Below, in pieces: positions 10,387 through 20,313 of a stretch of DNA of 64,000 nucleotides. The notes under the pieces were generated by a model that saw nothing but the letters and a program-made list of their open reading frames with translations, searched no databases and was not told the origin of the DNA. Source of the DNA: an endosymbiont of Lamellibrachia barhami (GTDB taxonomy: Bacteria > Pseudomonadota > Gammaproteobacteria > Chromatiales > Chromatiaceae). Both the position numbers and the translations under genes were made by a program. Positions within the stretch are counted from its first letter, which is position 1. The number at the start of each line of letters is the position of its first letter. The stretch covers positions 3,664,523-3,728,522 of the forward strand of contig NZ_JAAVSH020000001.1 of NCBI RefSeq assembly GCF_011947365.2, given 5' to 3'.

Positions 10387-11616
10387 CTATTCTGCTCGGG
10401 TATCGGCTTGGTTGAGAACGGCGATCGTCTCCTGATAGGCCAGCAGAAGTTCAGGGCGCTGTGCTTCCGGCACCTCATGCGCCTCAAGACATCGTGCAAA
10501 GACATCATCGATATTCAGATCGTCGAGGGTTTCGTTATCGTGAATTCGGTTGAGCACCCGATCTATGATCCGGTTATTCTTCACCCGAAGAATCTCCAGA
10601 TTGGTCTCTGATATCGCGGTATCGAGTTGCTCACGCAGGTCACCGATCACTTCCCCGCCTTCATAGACGACCTCCAACCATGCCTGGTTTTGTGTTGCAG
10701 TCAGCGCCAGGATCCGGGCGGAGATGTCGTCCCAGTCACCTTGTATGCGCTCAAGCCGTTGGAAGACAGGTGTCTTGATCAGCGTCACCGTTGCTTCTCT
10801 GCCAGTGAACTCAACGAGGCAGACACTCTTCTCCTGGGTGGCTTCTCCAAAGCCCATCGGCAGCGGAGACCCGCTATAACGCATCACTTCTGAGGCATCG
10901 ATCTTCTGCGGGACGTGGAGGTGGCCCAACGCAAGATAGTCGATACATTCCGGGAAGATTCCCGAGGTCACATGGGCAAGTGAGCCGACATATAGCTCGC
11001 GGACACCATCGCCATCAACCGTTTGTCCTCCGGCGGCAAAGAGATGCCCCATGGCAATAATGGGAACCTCGATACCCAATGCGTTACGTTTCTGTTCAGC
11101 CAGGTCACACACCTCAGCATAGTGGGTGCGTATGCCCTCGATCAGTTTCTGTTCCTTGTCGTCAATGCTCTCACCGGCTTCCGCCACTCGAATATCGCGA
11201 TCCCTCAGGTAGGGCACTGCACAAACGATGAGTTCCGGGGAGTCGTCACGATTTTGCAGCAGCAGAACTTCTTCATCGCGGCTCTCTCCGATCGAGCCAA
11301 TGACGTGAACGTCAAGCGCGCGCAATAGTTCCTTGGGGGCATTCAGAAAAGAGGGAGAGTCGTGGTTACCCGCAATCACGATGACATGTCGGCAGGATGA
11401 GGCTGCCACACGACACAGGAACCGGTAATAGAGCGCCTGAGCTCGATTGCTCGGTGTGCTTGTATCGAAGACATCGCCGGCCACGAGCAGTGCATCCACC
11501 TGCTCTTGATCGATTTTCTCCGCCAGCCAGGAGAGAAACGCTGCGAACTCCTGGTAACGTTTTCGTCCATAAAGCGCCCGGCCGATATGCCAGTCTGATG
11601 TGTGGAGGATTTTCAT
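10387..11616 (-). CDS. sbcD: Exonuclease subunit SbcD (start chosen at MKILHTSDWH)
   Basis: MKILHTSDWHIGR, AGDVFD, AGNHDSP phosphoesterase motifs; directly upstream of sbcC. Confidence 0.93.
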   Translation of the reverse strand: MKILHTSDWHIGRALYGRKRYQEFAAFLSWLAEKIDQEQVDALLVAGDVFDTSTPSNRAQALYYRFLCRVAASSCRHVIVIAGNHDSPSFLNAPKELLRALDVHVIGSIGESRDEEVLLLQNRDDSPELIVCAVPYLRDRDIRVAEAGESIDDKEQKLIEGIRTHYAEVCDLAEQKRNALGIEVPIIAMGHLFAAGGQTVDGDGVRELYVGSLAHVTSGIFPECIDYLALGHLHVPQKIDASEVMRYSGSPLPMGFGEATQEKSVCLVEFTGREATVTLIKTPVFQRLERIQGDWDDISARILALTATQNQAWLEVVYEGGEVIGDLREQLDTAISETNLEILRVKNNRIIDRVLNRIHDNETLDDLNIDDVFARCLEAHEVPEAQRPELLLAYQETIAVLNQADTRAE

Positions 11617-11989
11617 ACCCTCGCCCACCCCACAAGTTTCATTCCATTGCCTCACCACAAAGACGAGCCAGCTCATCTCTCAATATGATGGAAAAATGGT
11701 ACTCCACCACTGAGTGTTTATCGATACGCGGGAATCGGTATTTTACCTGTTCGGCCAGCTGAATGGCTTTTAGGCTTCGATGTGCTCACAAAATGTAGCA
11801 CATTCCACCAGGACTTCAGCTCGCTTTCCTGCTGTTATTGTCGCATTTACTTGGGGTGGTTCAACCCAGGACATCAGACCTCACGGGTGACTTAAAGCAT
11901 GGCGTCCTGATTTGGAAGGAAACGATCATGGGAATCTATCCCGGTGCCGAACCGGTGTATCTGGCGCAAGCCCGGGTGGCAGCGCCAAA

Positions 11990-12010
11990 CCAGCAGATCT
12001 AATCTGCTGG
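11990..12010. repeat. Perfect hairpin ccagcagat-cta-atctgctgg
   Basis: 9-bp perfect stem with 3-nt loop, just past the 3' end of the 12037-12594 gene; possible terminator. Confidence 0.5.
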
Positions 12011-12036
12011 TCGGCACTACAAAATAGAACAAGTTA

Positions 12037-12594
12037 CTAGCAGATAGCGCCCGTGCTGCACCCATTGGCAGGTACCGCTGCCAGTAACGCACGAACCAAT
12101 GCGGGCGGCAACGGGCGGGAGAATTCATCCATATCGATTGTGATCTGTGACGTCACGACTCGTGCAGGATTCACATAAATCTCACCTTCTGCCTTGATGG
12201 TAACTGTGCCTTTTTGATCAGAGAATGGTGCCCGCAAAACCACACTGTTTTTGCCAAGCAGATGGATATCATTCGACAGTTCCAGCTGAATATTCTCATA
12301 CTTTCCGACAGAAATCATACGTCCATCAAGGCGTTGAACTGTCGAAGCAAGAAGATCGAGTTGGACAAGCTTTCCAGCCTTATTCTCATACAAAACCTGC
12401 TGTCGGCCTTGGGCATCTATTCCAGTGATCTTTCTTACCTGGACGAGCACTGTGACTTCCCTGCTCAGTAAGGCATTGTTTATGAGATCACTAATACTGT
12501 ATTGCTTAGCGGATTGTGCAGAATCAGCTGATGCTGCTGATACCAGCAGAATTGAAGCAGCACACACGCGCAACATATATTTGATCAGGGACAT
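12037..12594 (-). CDS. Hypothetical exported protein
   Basis: ORF with signal peptide (MLRVCAASILLVSAASADSA); no recognised family. Confidence 0.6.
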   Translation of the reverse strand: MSLIKYMLRVCAASILLVSAASADSAQSAKQYSISDLINNALLSREVTVLVQVRKITGIDAQGRQQVLYENKAGKLVQLDLLASTVQRLDGRMISVGKYENIQLELSNDIHLLGKNSVVLRAPFSDQKGTVTIKAEGEIYVNPARVVTSQITIDMDEFSRPLPPALVRALLAAVPANGCSTGAIC

Positions 12595-13175
12595 ACTTAT
12601 TATCCTCCAATAGCTGTTTTCTTTAGTAGGCCAGTAAATCTGTGGCCTTTCGGCATCAGGATACGTTTTGGGAAAAATATCCTAATCACCAAGCTAGTGC
12701 AGGTTTCTTAAGAGGGGATTAAAGGTTATTCCTCGAAGGCATTTTTGCCAACTCCGTCACAGTACAGGAAACATGCCTTATGCATCGATGAGCATTCATA
12801 TGCACCTGCCCCTGGCATCTCGATGAGTTGGGAAGAATCAAATCAATAATTACCTCTGAAAAACGTAAGGGAGCAGTAGATTGGCGCAGAATCAGAGCTG
12901 GACTATGGGCAGCGCGATTGGGCCGGTGGCGCGCCATAGAAGCCTATTCTCCAGATTCCTGGCGATTGGCTTTGAACAAATTTTGTATTTGCACGAACTG
13001 TAGTGTTAGCATCGACCTTCAAGAAACCTGGAGGTTACTGTGGAAATCCTGTCGGCCATGCCGTTCGGGATAGCCGCAAGGCAGAAGTTGGATGAGTGGG
13101 TGTCCGGATACCCCAGAGCGGGATCCGGAATCGGGCCGAACGGCTTGAATGATAGGCACAGGCGGAGAAATCCCT

Positions 13176-13922
13176 ATGAGTGGCGATCAGCAAAACGAAA
13201 CCGATGACAAGAATAAGGCTGTGAGCGATACCGGCAAGCCCGAGCAACCTCAGGCGCGCATGGTGACAGTTTCCATCATGGGCAAACCCGCCCTGGTTCC
13301 CGATGACTCCACGATCATGCGGGCCATCGAGTACAGTGGCCAGCAGATCATCCGCGGAGCGGGCTGCCGCGAAGGCTTCTGCGGCGCCTGCGGCACTATC
13401 TACCGACTGCCCGGAGACTACCGGATTCATACCGGCCTTGCCTGCACCACCCTGGTCCAGGAGGGGATGGCACTCTCTCAGATACCATCCGTACCCCTTG
13501 AGAAAGCGGTCTATGACCTGGAAACGCTCACTCCTGACGTTGACACCATAAAAGCACTCTATCCTGTCGTCTTCCGTTGCGTGGCCTGCGGCACCTGCAC
13601 CAAGGCCTGCCCACAGGGACTTCAGGTCATGGATTACATCCAGTCCGCCATGCGCGGTGACATTGCCGAACTCATGGAACTCTCATATGAGTGTGTGGGC
13701 TGTGGGCTGTGCGCCCTGCGCTGCCCTTCCGAGATCATCCAGCACAAGGTCGCCATTCTCGGCAAGCGCCTCTATGGACGCTATCTGCGCAAGGAGAGTA
13801 AAGAACTCGACATCCGCATCCGGCAGGTAAAGAACCACGAGTACGATGGCGAGTATGCCGAATTGATGTCCCTTGACAGGGAGGCTCTCAGCGAGCGCTA
13901 TTACGCGAGAGATACGGAGTAG
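13176..13922 (+). CDS. Fumarate reductase/succinate dehydrogenase-like iron-sulfur protein (soluble FrdB/TfrB-N type)
   Basis: [2Fe-2S] motif CREGFCGACG...C and two 4Fe-4S motifs CVACGTCTKACP, CVGCGLCALRCP; adjacent to FrdA-like flavoprotein. Confidence 0.85.
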   Translation: MSGDQQNETDDKNKAVSDTGKPEQPQARMVTVSIMGKPALVPDDSTIMRAIEYSGQQIIRGAGCREGFCGACGTIYRLPGDYRIHTGLACTTLVQEGMALSQIPSVPLEKAVYDLETLTPDVDTIKALYPVVFRCVACGTCTKACPQGLQVMDYIQSAMRGDIAELMELSYECVGCGLCALRCPSEIIQHKVAILGKRLYGRYLRKESKELDIRIRQVKNHEYDGEYAELMSLDREALSERYYARDTE

Positions 13923-14025
13923 CACGGCCTCCCTGCAGGATTAGGGAAGGTAAGACAACACCACTTTCGGGGCGCTTGAAGGGGCAGTTTCTTAGCGACA
14001 ACGAGCGTGCTTTCGGAGGAAATGA

Positions 14026-15759
14026 ATGTATCCGGATTATCTAAAAGATTCGCTTGAAAAGGTGAATCAGACTCGATCCAAAAGGCTGGAGCTGGCGAAG
14101 AGCGACAAGCCGGTCTATCCACCGATGAATGCGGCGGAACGGGAGGACGTGCTCTCCAAGTTCCACCCCGATTCCGCGTCCGCCGCACGCAGTCACATCC
14201 GCATCGGCCCCAACAAAGGTGAGCAACTCACCACTGAGATCACCGATCTGCTCGAAGCCCATTCGATGCTCGACCCGAAGCGGATGGAGGAGAGTCTCGC
14301 CAACCCCGATTACGAGACCGATATGCTGATCATCGGTGGTGGCGGCGCTGGCTGTTGGGCCGCTATCACTGCCATTAAAAACGGCATCAAACCGATGATC
14401 GCCACCAAGCTGCGCCTGGGTGACGCCAACTCCATGATGTCCGAGGGCGGCATGCAGGCCGCCGTTACACCACAGGATTCGCCCACCCGGCACTATCTGG
14501 ACGCCATTGGCGGCGGTCATTTTGACAACAAGCCCGAACTGGTTCGCGCACTGACCGAGGATGGCCCGGAGGTCGTCAGGGAACTGGAGAATCTGGGTGT
14601 CATGTGGGACAAGATGGAGGACGGTTCGCTCCAGGTCCTGCATGGCGGCGGCACCTCGCACAAACGCATGGTCTCCTGCCGCGACTACATCGGCGCCGTC
14701 ATCATGCGTACCCTGATGGACGAGGTGGAGAACCACCCGGACGAGATCAGCGTGCGTGAATTCGAGCCGGCCATCGAGCTGCTGCTGGACGACAAGGGTC
14801 AATGCGCCGGCGCCGTCCTCTACAATCTGGACACCGAGCAGTTCATGGTGGTCAGGGCCAAGACAACGGTGATCACCACCGGCGGCTTCGGACGGCTGCA
14901 TATCCGCGGTTTTGCCACCACCAACCACTATGGCGCCACCGGCGATGGACTGGTAATGGCCTATCGCGCCGGCGCCAACCTCAAATTCATGGATTCGGTC
15001 CAGTACCATCCCACCGGCGCTATTTACCCAGAGCAGATCGCCGGCTTCCTGATTACAGAGAAGATCCGCGGCGCCGGGGGCCAGCCACTGAACAAGGACG
15101 GCTAACTCTTCGTCTTCCCGCGTGAACCCCGAGACGTGGAGAGCGCCGCCATCATCCGCGAATGCAGCGACGTGCGGAACATGGGTGTCGATACCGCCTA
15201 CGGTCGCAGCGGAGTGTGGCTGGACTCGCCACTCATCGACATGATCCATGGCGAGGGTTACACCAGGCATCAGTTCCCCGGCATGTGCCGGGCGTTCGAC
15301 AACTACGACATCGATATCGTCAAGCAGCCGATGCTGATCTATCCCTCGCTCCACTATCAGAACGGCGGCATCGAGATCAACGAACGTTGCGAGAGCAATA
15401 TTCCGGGCCTGTTCATCGCCGGCGAGGCGTCGGGCGGCGTCCACGGCCGCAACCGCCTGATGGGTAATTCGGTGCTCGACTATAACGTCTTCGGCCGCCG
15501 CGTCGGCAAGCAGGCCAGCGAGTACGCCAAGTCGGTAAAACTCGGCAAACTCAGCCTGGAGCATGTCACCGCCTACGCCGGAGAGATGACTGACCAGGGC
15601 ATCGACAGCGATCTGATCTCGCCGGTGATCCTGCCCTCCTATACGCCAGAGGACGTCAGGCTGCATCAACTGGCCCGCCTCGGCAATATTCCGGCGCGCC
15701 ACTCCATACTGCGCAGCCGGATCGGTTGTGGTTGTGGCAATGGGAAGGAAGGCAAGTGA
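14026..15759 (+). pseudogene. Fumarate reductase-like flavoprotein subunit interrupted by one in-frame TAA at 15103-15105
   Basis: ORFs 14026-15105 and 15136-15759 are in the same frame; concatenated protein reads ...QPLNKDG*LFVFPREPRDVESAAIIREC..., continuous with the intact paralog at 54381-55991. Confidence 0.85.
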
Positions 15760-15808
15760 GCGGTTTTCACGTTCTCCCCTGGTTACTTCCTGACGCAGGA
15801 GCTACCTC

Positions 15809-16216
15809 ATGATGGTGTTCGTCTCAAGAGACAAGATCAACAGCGGGTTCACTGCGAAGGTTCAGCGGCTCGCAGACCAGAACCTGATGGCCTGCTACCA
15901 GTGTGGAAAGTGTTCCGCCGGCTGTCCCATGGCCGCCTATATGGATATCCCACCGAACCAGATGATCCGGCTGGCGCAACTGGGAATGGAGGAGGATCTG
16001 CTCAACTGCGAGGCAATCTGGCTCTGTGTCTCCTGCATGACCTGCAATATGCGCTGTCCAAAAGGGGTTCGGATCGCCGAATTGATCGAGTCCATGCGCC
16101 AGATAAAGCTGCGCGCGCGGCAGGACCACCTGCAAGTGGAGAAGATTTCCGCAGCGGATCTGCGCGCCATCCCGCCCATTGCCCTCATCGGCAGTATGAG
16201 AAAGTTCACCTCATGA
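15809..16216 (+). CDS. hdrC: Heterodisulfide reductase subunit C-like protein
   Basis: Two 4Fe-4S motifs CYQCGKCSAGCP and CVSCMTCNMRCP; followed immediately by HdrB. Confidence 0.88.
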   Translation: MMVFVSRDKINSGFTAKVQRLADQNLMACYQCGKCSAGCPMAAYMDIPPNQMIRLAQLGMEEDLLNCEAIWLCVSCMTCNMRCPKGVRIAELIESMRQIKLRARQDHLQVEKISAADLRAIPPIALIGSMRKFTS

Positions 16217-17091
16217 AGCTCAGCTATTTTCCCGGTTGTACGCTCAAGAACCATGCCCGGAATTTCGAGGATTCCACCCTCTACGCGATGGATAAGCTTG
16301 GGGTGGAAGCGGTGGAGTTGGATCGCTGGAACTGCTGTGGCACCGTCTACTCTCTCTCTGCGGACGATCTGATGCGTCAGGTGGCGCCGATCCGCAACCT
16401 GCTGCGCACCCGTGAACGGGGAGACTCGCAGCTCATGACCGGTTGCTCCATGTGTTTCAACACGCTCAAACGGGCCAACCACCGCGCCCGCGCCAATAAG
16501 GAGGATCTGGCTCGCATGAACGATTTCATGTATGACGAGCCGGTCGATTACGCAGGGGATGTCGATGTCCTGCATGTCCTGGAGGTGGTGCGCGATCAGA
16601 TCGGATTCGATGCCATTCGCGAGCGGGTGGTCAAACCCCTCGAAGGCCTGCGTGTGGCCTGCTACTACGGCTGTATGCTGGTGCGGCCCAACGAGGCGGC
16701 GATCGACGATGCAGATAATCCCAGGGTGCTTGAGGACCTGATCACTGTCCTGGGTGGCGAGCCGGTGGATTTCAGCCATAAGACCGAGTGTTGCGGCGCC
16801 CACCAGACCGTCGACAAGCCTGAAATCATCGCCGACAAGACTTACGAGATCCTGGGCGCTGCGAAGGCGCAGGGTGCGGACACGGTGGCGGTAAGCTGTC
16901 CCCTGTGCGCCTTCAATCTGGATCACCGCCAGGAGACAACCCTGAAAATCCATGCCGATTTCCATACCATGCCGGTCGTCTATTTCTCGCAGCTGATGGC
17001 TATTGCCCTCGGAGGGTCCGAGTCGGTACTGAGGCTGGATCTCCATCACACGCCTCCCGGTCCCCTGCTGACCGGGAAAGGTCTGCTCTGA
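16213..17091 (+). CDS. hdrB: Heterodisulfide reductase subunit B-like protein (two CCG domains)
   Basis: MKLSYFPGCTLKNHARNFEDS; NCCGTVYS...CSMC and ECCGAHQT...CPLC cysteine-rich motifs; 4-bp overlap with hdrC. Confidence 0.9.
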   Translation: MKLSYFPGCTLKNHARNFEDSTLYAMDKLGVEAVELDRWNCCGTVYSLSADDLMRQVAPIRNLLRTRERGDSQLMTGCSMCFNTLKRANHRARANKEDLARMNDFMYDEPVDYAGDVDVLHVLEVVRDQIGFDAIRERVVKPLEGLRVACYYGCMLVRPNEAAIDDADNPRVLEDLITVLGGEPVDFSHKTECCGAHQTVDKPEIIADKTYEILGAAKAQGADTVAVSCPLCAFNLDHRQETTLKIHADFHTMPVVYFSQLMAIALGGSESVLRLDLHHTPPGPLLTGKGLL

Positions 17092-17101
17092 GGGAAACAG
17101 G

Positions 17102-17362
17102 ATGGCATTCGGCAAAATCAAACAAATCACCGGCGTTGTCACCATCAACAAGGCCTGGTGCAAGGGTTGCGGTTTCTGCGTCAATTATTGCCCAACCGAT
17201 GCCCTTGCCATGTCATCCGAATATAACGCCAAGGGATATCATCCCCCGTACATCAAATCGCCGGACGATTGCAGAGATTGTGATTTCTGCCAGACGATCT
17301 GTCCGGAATTCGCCATTTACGTCACCCGCAAGGCGGAGACAGAGGAGAATGAGAATGCGTAA
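17102..17362 (+). CDS. korD: 2-oxoglutarate:ferredoxin oxidoreductase delta (ferredoxin) subunit
   Basis: CKGCGFCVNYCP and CRDCDFCQTICP; overlaps korA. Confidence 0.88.
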   Translation: MAFGKIKQITGVVTINKAWCKGCGFCVNYCPTDALAMSSEYNAKGYHPPYIKSPDDCRDCDFCQTICPEFAIYVTRKAETEENENA

Positions 17363-18521
17363 GACTGCCGCCGATCCGAAAGGTGTACTCGAGGGCTCTC
17401 ACTTCCTCGACGGCGATCACGCAATTGCCGAGGGGGCATTGGCGGCCGGATGCCGCTTCTTTGCCGGTTATCCGATCACGCCGTCGACCGAGACGGCCGA
17501 ACGCTTCGCCGAGCGTTGTCCTGCTGCTGGCGGCATGTTCATCCAGATGGAGGATGAGATTGCGTCCATCGCTGCCCTGATTGGCGGCGCCTGGGGTGGA
17601 CAGAAGGTGATGACAGTGACCTCTGGTCCTGGCCTTTCACTGATGATGGAGAATCTTGGCCTGGCGGTCATGACGGAGACCCCCATGGTGATCGCCGATG
17701 TACAGCGCGCCGGCCCCTCCACCGGCCTGCCGACGCTCCCCGCCCAGCAGGATATGATGCAGATACGCTGGGGATCTCACGGCGACTACCGGATTATCGC
17801 CCTCTGCCCGGATTCGCCCCAAGAGTGTTTCGACCTGACGGTAGAGGCGTTCAATCTGTCGGAGACCTATCGGGTTCCGGTCTTCATCATGGCCGATGAG
17901 ACCGTTGGCCATATGCACGAGAAGGTCGTCATCCCACCCGCTTCGGAGATCGAGGTGGTGGAGCGCAACTGGTATGAGGGTCCCAAGGCGGATTACCGTC
18001 CCTACAAGTTCACCGGCAAGGATGTTGCCCCCATGGTCAAGGCGGGTGACGGTTACCGCTTCCACATCACCGGCCTCACCCATGACGAGCGCGGCTATCC
18101 AAGCCTGACCGTGGAGCAGAACGAAAAGGTCGTCACCCACCTGATCGAGAAGATCGACTCCAACGCAGACAAGATCATCCAGCTCGATGAGAGTGAGGTG
18201 GAGGGTGCAGATGTCGTTGTCGTCTCCTACGGCATCACCTCGCGGATCGTCTCCCGTGCGGTACAGTTGGCGCGCGAGGCCGGCATCAAGACGGGGTCGA
18301 TGCGGCTTATCACCATCTGGCCCTTCGCGGAGAAGAGAATCGAGGAGCTGGCCGGCAAGGTGAAGGCTATCGTTGTTCCGGAAATCAATTACGGTCAGAT
18401 GGTGAGGGAGATCGAACGCAGTGCGGCCGGCAGGTGCCGGGTCGTCAGTGTTCCCCATTGCGGTGGCGCGGTGCATGATCCCGACGTCATCCTTGACGCC
18501 ATCAAGGAGGCCAGCAAATGA
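17355..18521 (+). CDS. korA: 2-oxoglutarate:ferredoxin oxidoreductase alpha subunit (start at MRKTAADPKG)
   Basis: GYPITPSTE, TSGPGLSLMMENLGLAVMTETPMVI, QRAGPSTGLPT motifs. Confidence 0.93.
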   Translation: MRKTAADPKGVLEGSHFLDGDHAIAEGALAAGCRFFAGYPITPSTETAERFAERCPAAGGMFIQMEDEIASIAALIGGAWGGQKVMTVTSGPGLSLMMENLGLAVMTETPMVIADVQRAGPSTGLPTLPAQQDMMQIRWGSHGDYRIIALCPDSPQECFDLTVEAFNLSETYRVPVFIMADETVGHMHEKVVIPPASEIEVVERNWYEGPKADYRPYKFTGKDVAPMVKAGDGYRFHITGLTHDERGYPSLTVEQNEKVVTHLIEKIDSNADKIIQLDESEVEGADVVVVSYGITSRIVSRAVQLAREAGIKTGSMRLITIWPFAEKRIEELAGKVKAIVVPEINYGQMVREIERSAAGRCRVVSVPHCGGAVHDPDVILDAIKEASK

Positions 18522-19516
18522 GCATCGAAGTCAATATCGAAAAATTCCGCGCAGAGAGCCCGATGACAGATTTTCTGCGTATGGAGCGGATGCCGCATAT
18601 CTGGTGTCCGGGTTGCGGCATCGGCACCGTGGTCAACTCCTTCGCCGAGGCCGTCAAGAAGAGCGGCATCGACATGGACAAGCTGGCGGTGATCTCCGGC
18701 ATCGGCTGTACGGGTCGGGTCGCCGGTTATGTGAACTTTGATTCCATCCACACCACCCATGGTCGCGCCATCCCCGTCGCCACCGGTCTCAAGCTGGCCA
18801 ACCCCGATCTCAAGGTGGTGGTGGTCAGCGGTGACGGCGATCTCACAGGTATCGGCGGTAACCACTTCATCCACGCCGCCCGCCGCAACATGGACATCAT
18901 GGTCATCTGCGTCAACAATTTCACCTACGGCATGACCGGCGGCCAAGTGACGCCGACCACGCCGCAGACAGCCAACGCCTCCACCACACCCTACGGTAAT
19001 TACGAATACCCCTTCAGTCTGCCGTTTCTGGCGGACGCCTGCGGGGCGACCTACGTGGCGCGCTGGACCTCGCTGCATGCGCGCAATATCACCAAATCGA
19101 TTCGCGAGGCGCTGAATCACAAAGGCTTCTCCTTCATCGAGGTGATCGCCCCCTGCACCACACTCTATCAACGTCGCAATCGCCTGGGCGACGGCCTCGA
19201 TGCACTCGAATATTACAAAGAGGACGCTGGGGTTGAGAAGGATGTCGACACCCGCGATGTAGGCATCGACTTCCAGGGCGATATCGTCATGGGCCGATTC
19301 GTCAATCAGGAGAAGCCGACCTACTACGAGGCAGTCAACGAGCGTTACGCCAACGTCTTGGGCGACGACTACCAGCTCTACGGCATGAGCAAGCCCGAGC
19401 GTGAGGAGAAGGCCAAGCGCGAGGCGGAGGAGAGAACCAAGGTACAAGCCCTGATGGAGGATGAAGAGGCCCAGATGATGGCCGAAGATATGGGCGTGGA
19501 TGAGGAAGGGCTCTGA
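18518..19516 (+). CDS. korB: 2-oxoglutarate:ferredoxin oxidoreductase beta subunit
   Basis: WCPGCGIGTVVNSF, TPP-binding GDGDLTGIGGNHF...NNFTYGMTGGQ. Confidence 0.93.
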   Translation: MSIEVNIEKFRAESPMTDFLRMERMPHIWCPGCGIGTVVNSFAEAVKKSGIDMDKLAVISGIGCTGRVAGYVNFDSIHTTHGRAIPVATGLKLANPDLKVVVVSGDGDLTGIGGNHFIHAARRNMDIMVICVNNFTYGMTGGQVTPTTPQTANASTTPYGNYEYPFSLPFLADACGATYVARWTSLHARNITKSIREALNHKGFSFIEVIAPCTTLYQRRNRLGDGLDALEYYKEDAGVEKDVDTRDVGIDFQGDIVMGRFVNQEKPTYYEAVNERYANVLGDDYQLYGMSKPEREEKAKREAEERTKVQALMEDEEAQMMAEDMGVDEEGL

Positions 19517-19525
19517 GGTGTTTAT

Positions 19526-19735
19526 GTTTAACCACAGAGGACTCAAAGGAACGCAAAGGGAAATAAATGCATCGGATCCCAATGTAGGATGTGGTGAGCA
19601 TAGCGAACCGCATCGCTCGGGGTGTCAGCGAATAATGCGGTTCGCAGGCTCACCAGCATCCTACAAATTTTGCAACGCGAACCAATCGCTTTTCTTTACT
19701 TTTCTTTGCGCCCTTTGCGGTTATAAAAATCAGGA
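19526..19735. repeat. Composite palindromic repeat: outer 'accacagag...cgcaaaggg / ccctttgcggttat' arms containing an inner 'GTAGGATG' palindrome (19583-19665)
   Basis: Imperfect outer inverted arms; inner arms tgtaggatgtggtgagc...gctcaccagcatcctaca. Confidence 0.75.
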
Positions 19736-19743
19736 GATCAACC

Positions 19744-20313
19744 ATGCGTGAGGTCAGATTTTCCGGGTTTGGCGGTCAGGGCATCGTCCGTTGCGCCCTG
19801 ATCACCGGCAAGGCGCTGTCGATGTATGATGACAAATTCGCCACCATGACCCAGAGCTTCGGCCCCGAGGCCCGTGGTGGCGCCTGCAGCTCCCAGTTGG
19901 TGGTCTCCGAAAGTCGGATTCTCTATCCCTACGTCACCCTGCCCGGCGTACTGATCGCACTGTCACAGGATGCCCACGATACCTACGAGCCGAAGCTGAG
20001 GGACGGCGGTCTCCTTATCTACGAGGCGGATCTGGTCACACCTAAAGAGGATACAGGGCGGGTACAGATGTATCCCGCGCCGGTCACCCGCTTCGCCGAG
20101 GAGTTGGGCAACCGCCTGTTTGCCAATCTGGTGACCCTTGGTTGCTTCTCTGCCATCACCAGGATCGTCACCCCAGAGGCGATGAAGAAGGCCCTGCCGG
20201 GGCTGATCCCGGACCGCTTTCTCGAAATCAACAAGAAGGCCTTCGACAAGGGTTTTGCATACGGGCTCGAATTGCTGGAGAAGAAGCCACTCGTGACTGG
20301 GGACGCGCAATGA
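19744..20313 (+). CDS. korC: 2-oxoglutarate:ferredoxin oxidoreductase gamma subunit
   Basis: MREVRFSGFGGQGIV...QSFGPEARGGACSSQLVVS. Confidence 0.92.
   Translation: MREVRFSGFGGQGIVRCALITGKALSMYDDKFATMTQSFGPEARGGACSSQLVVSESRILYPYVTLPGVLIALSQDAHDTYEPKLRDGGLLIYEADLVTPKEDTGRVQMYPAPVTRFAEELGNRLFANLVTLGCFSAITRIVTPEAMKKALPGLIPDRFLEINKKAFDKGFAYGLELLEKKPLVTGDAQ

Noticed and set aside
15103-15105. Recoding of the frdA stop as selenocysteine or pyrrolysine
   Set aside because: The codon is TAA, not TGA or TAG, and there is no reason to expect a special residue there; point mutation or sequence error is simpler.
14041-15702. 553-aa minus-strand ORF antisense to frdA
   Set aside because: Shadow ORF from high-GC codon bias; the + strand has clear FrdA motifs. 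It stays open because the sense gene is nearly intact.
15937-17184. 415-aa minus-strand ORF
   Set aside because: Antisense to hdrC/hdrB with recognisable cysteine motifs on the + strand.
18395-19582. 395-aa minus-strand ORF
   Set aside because: Antisense to korA/korB; no family features.
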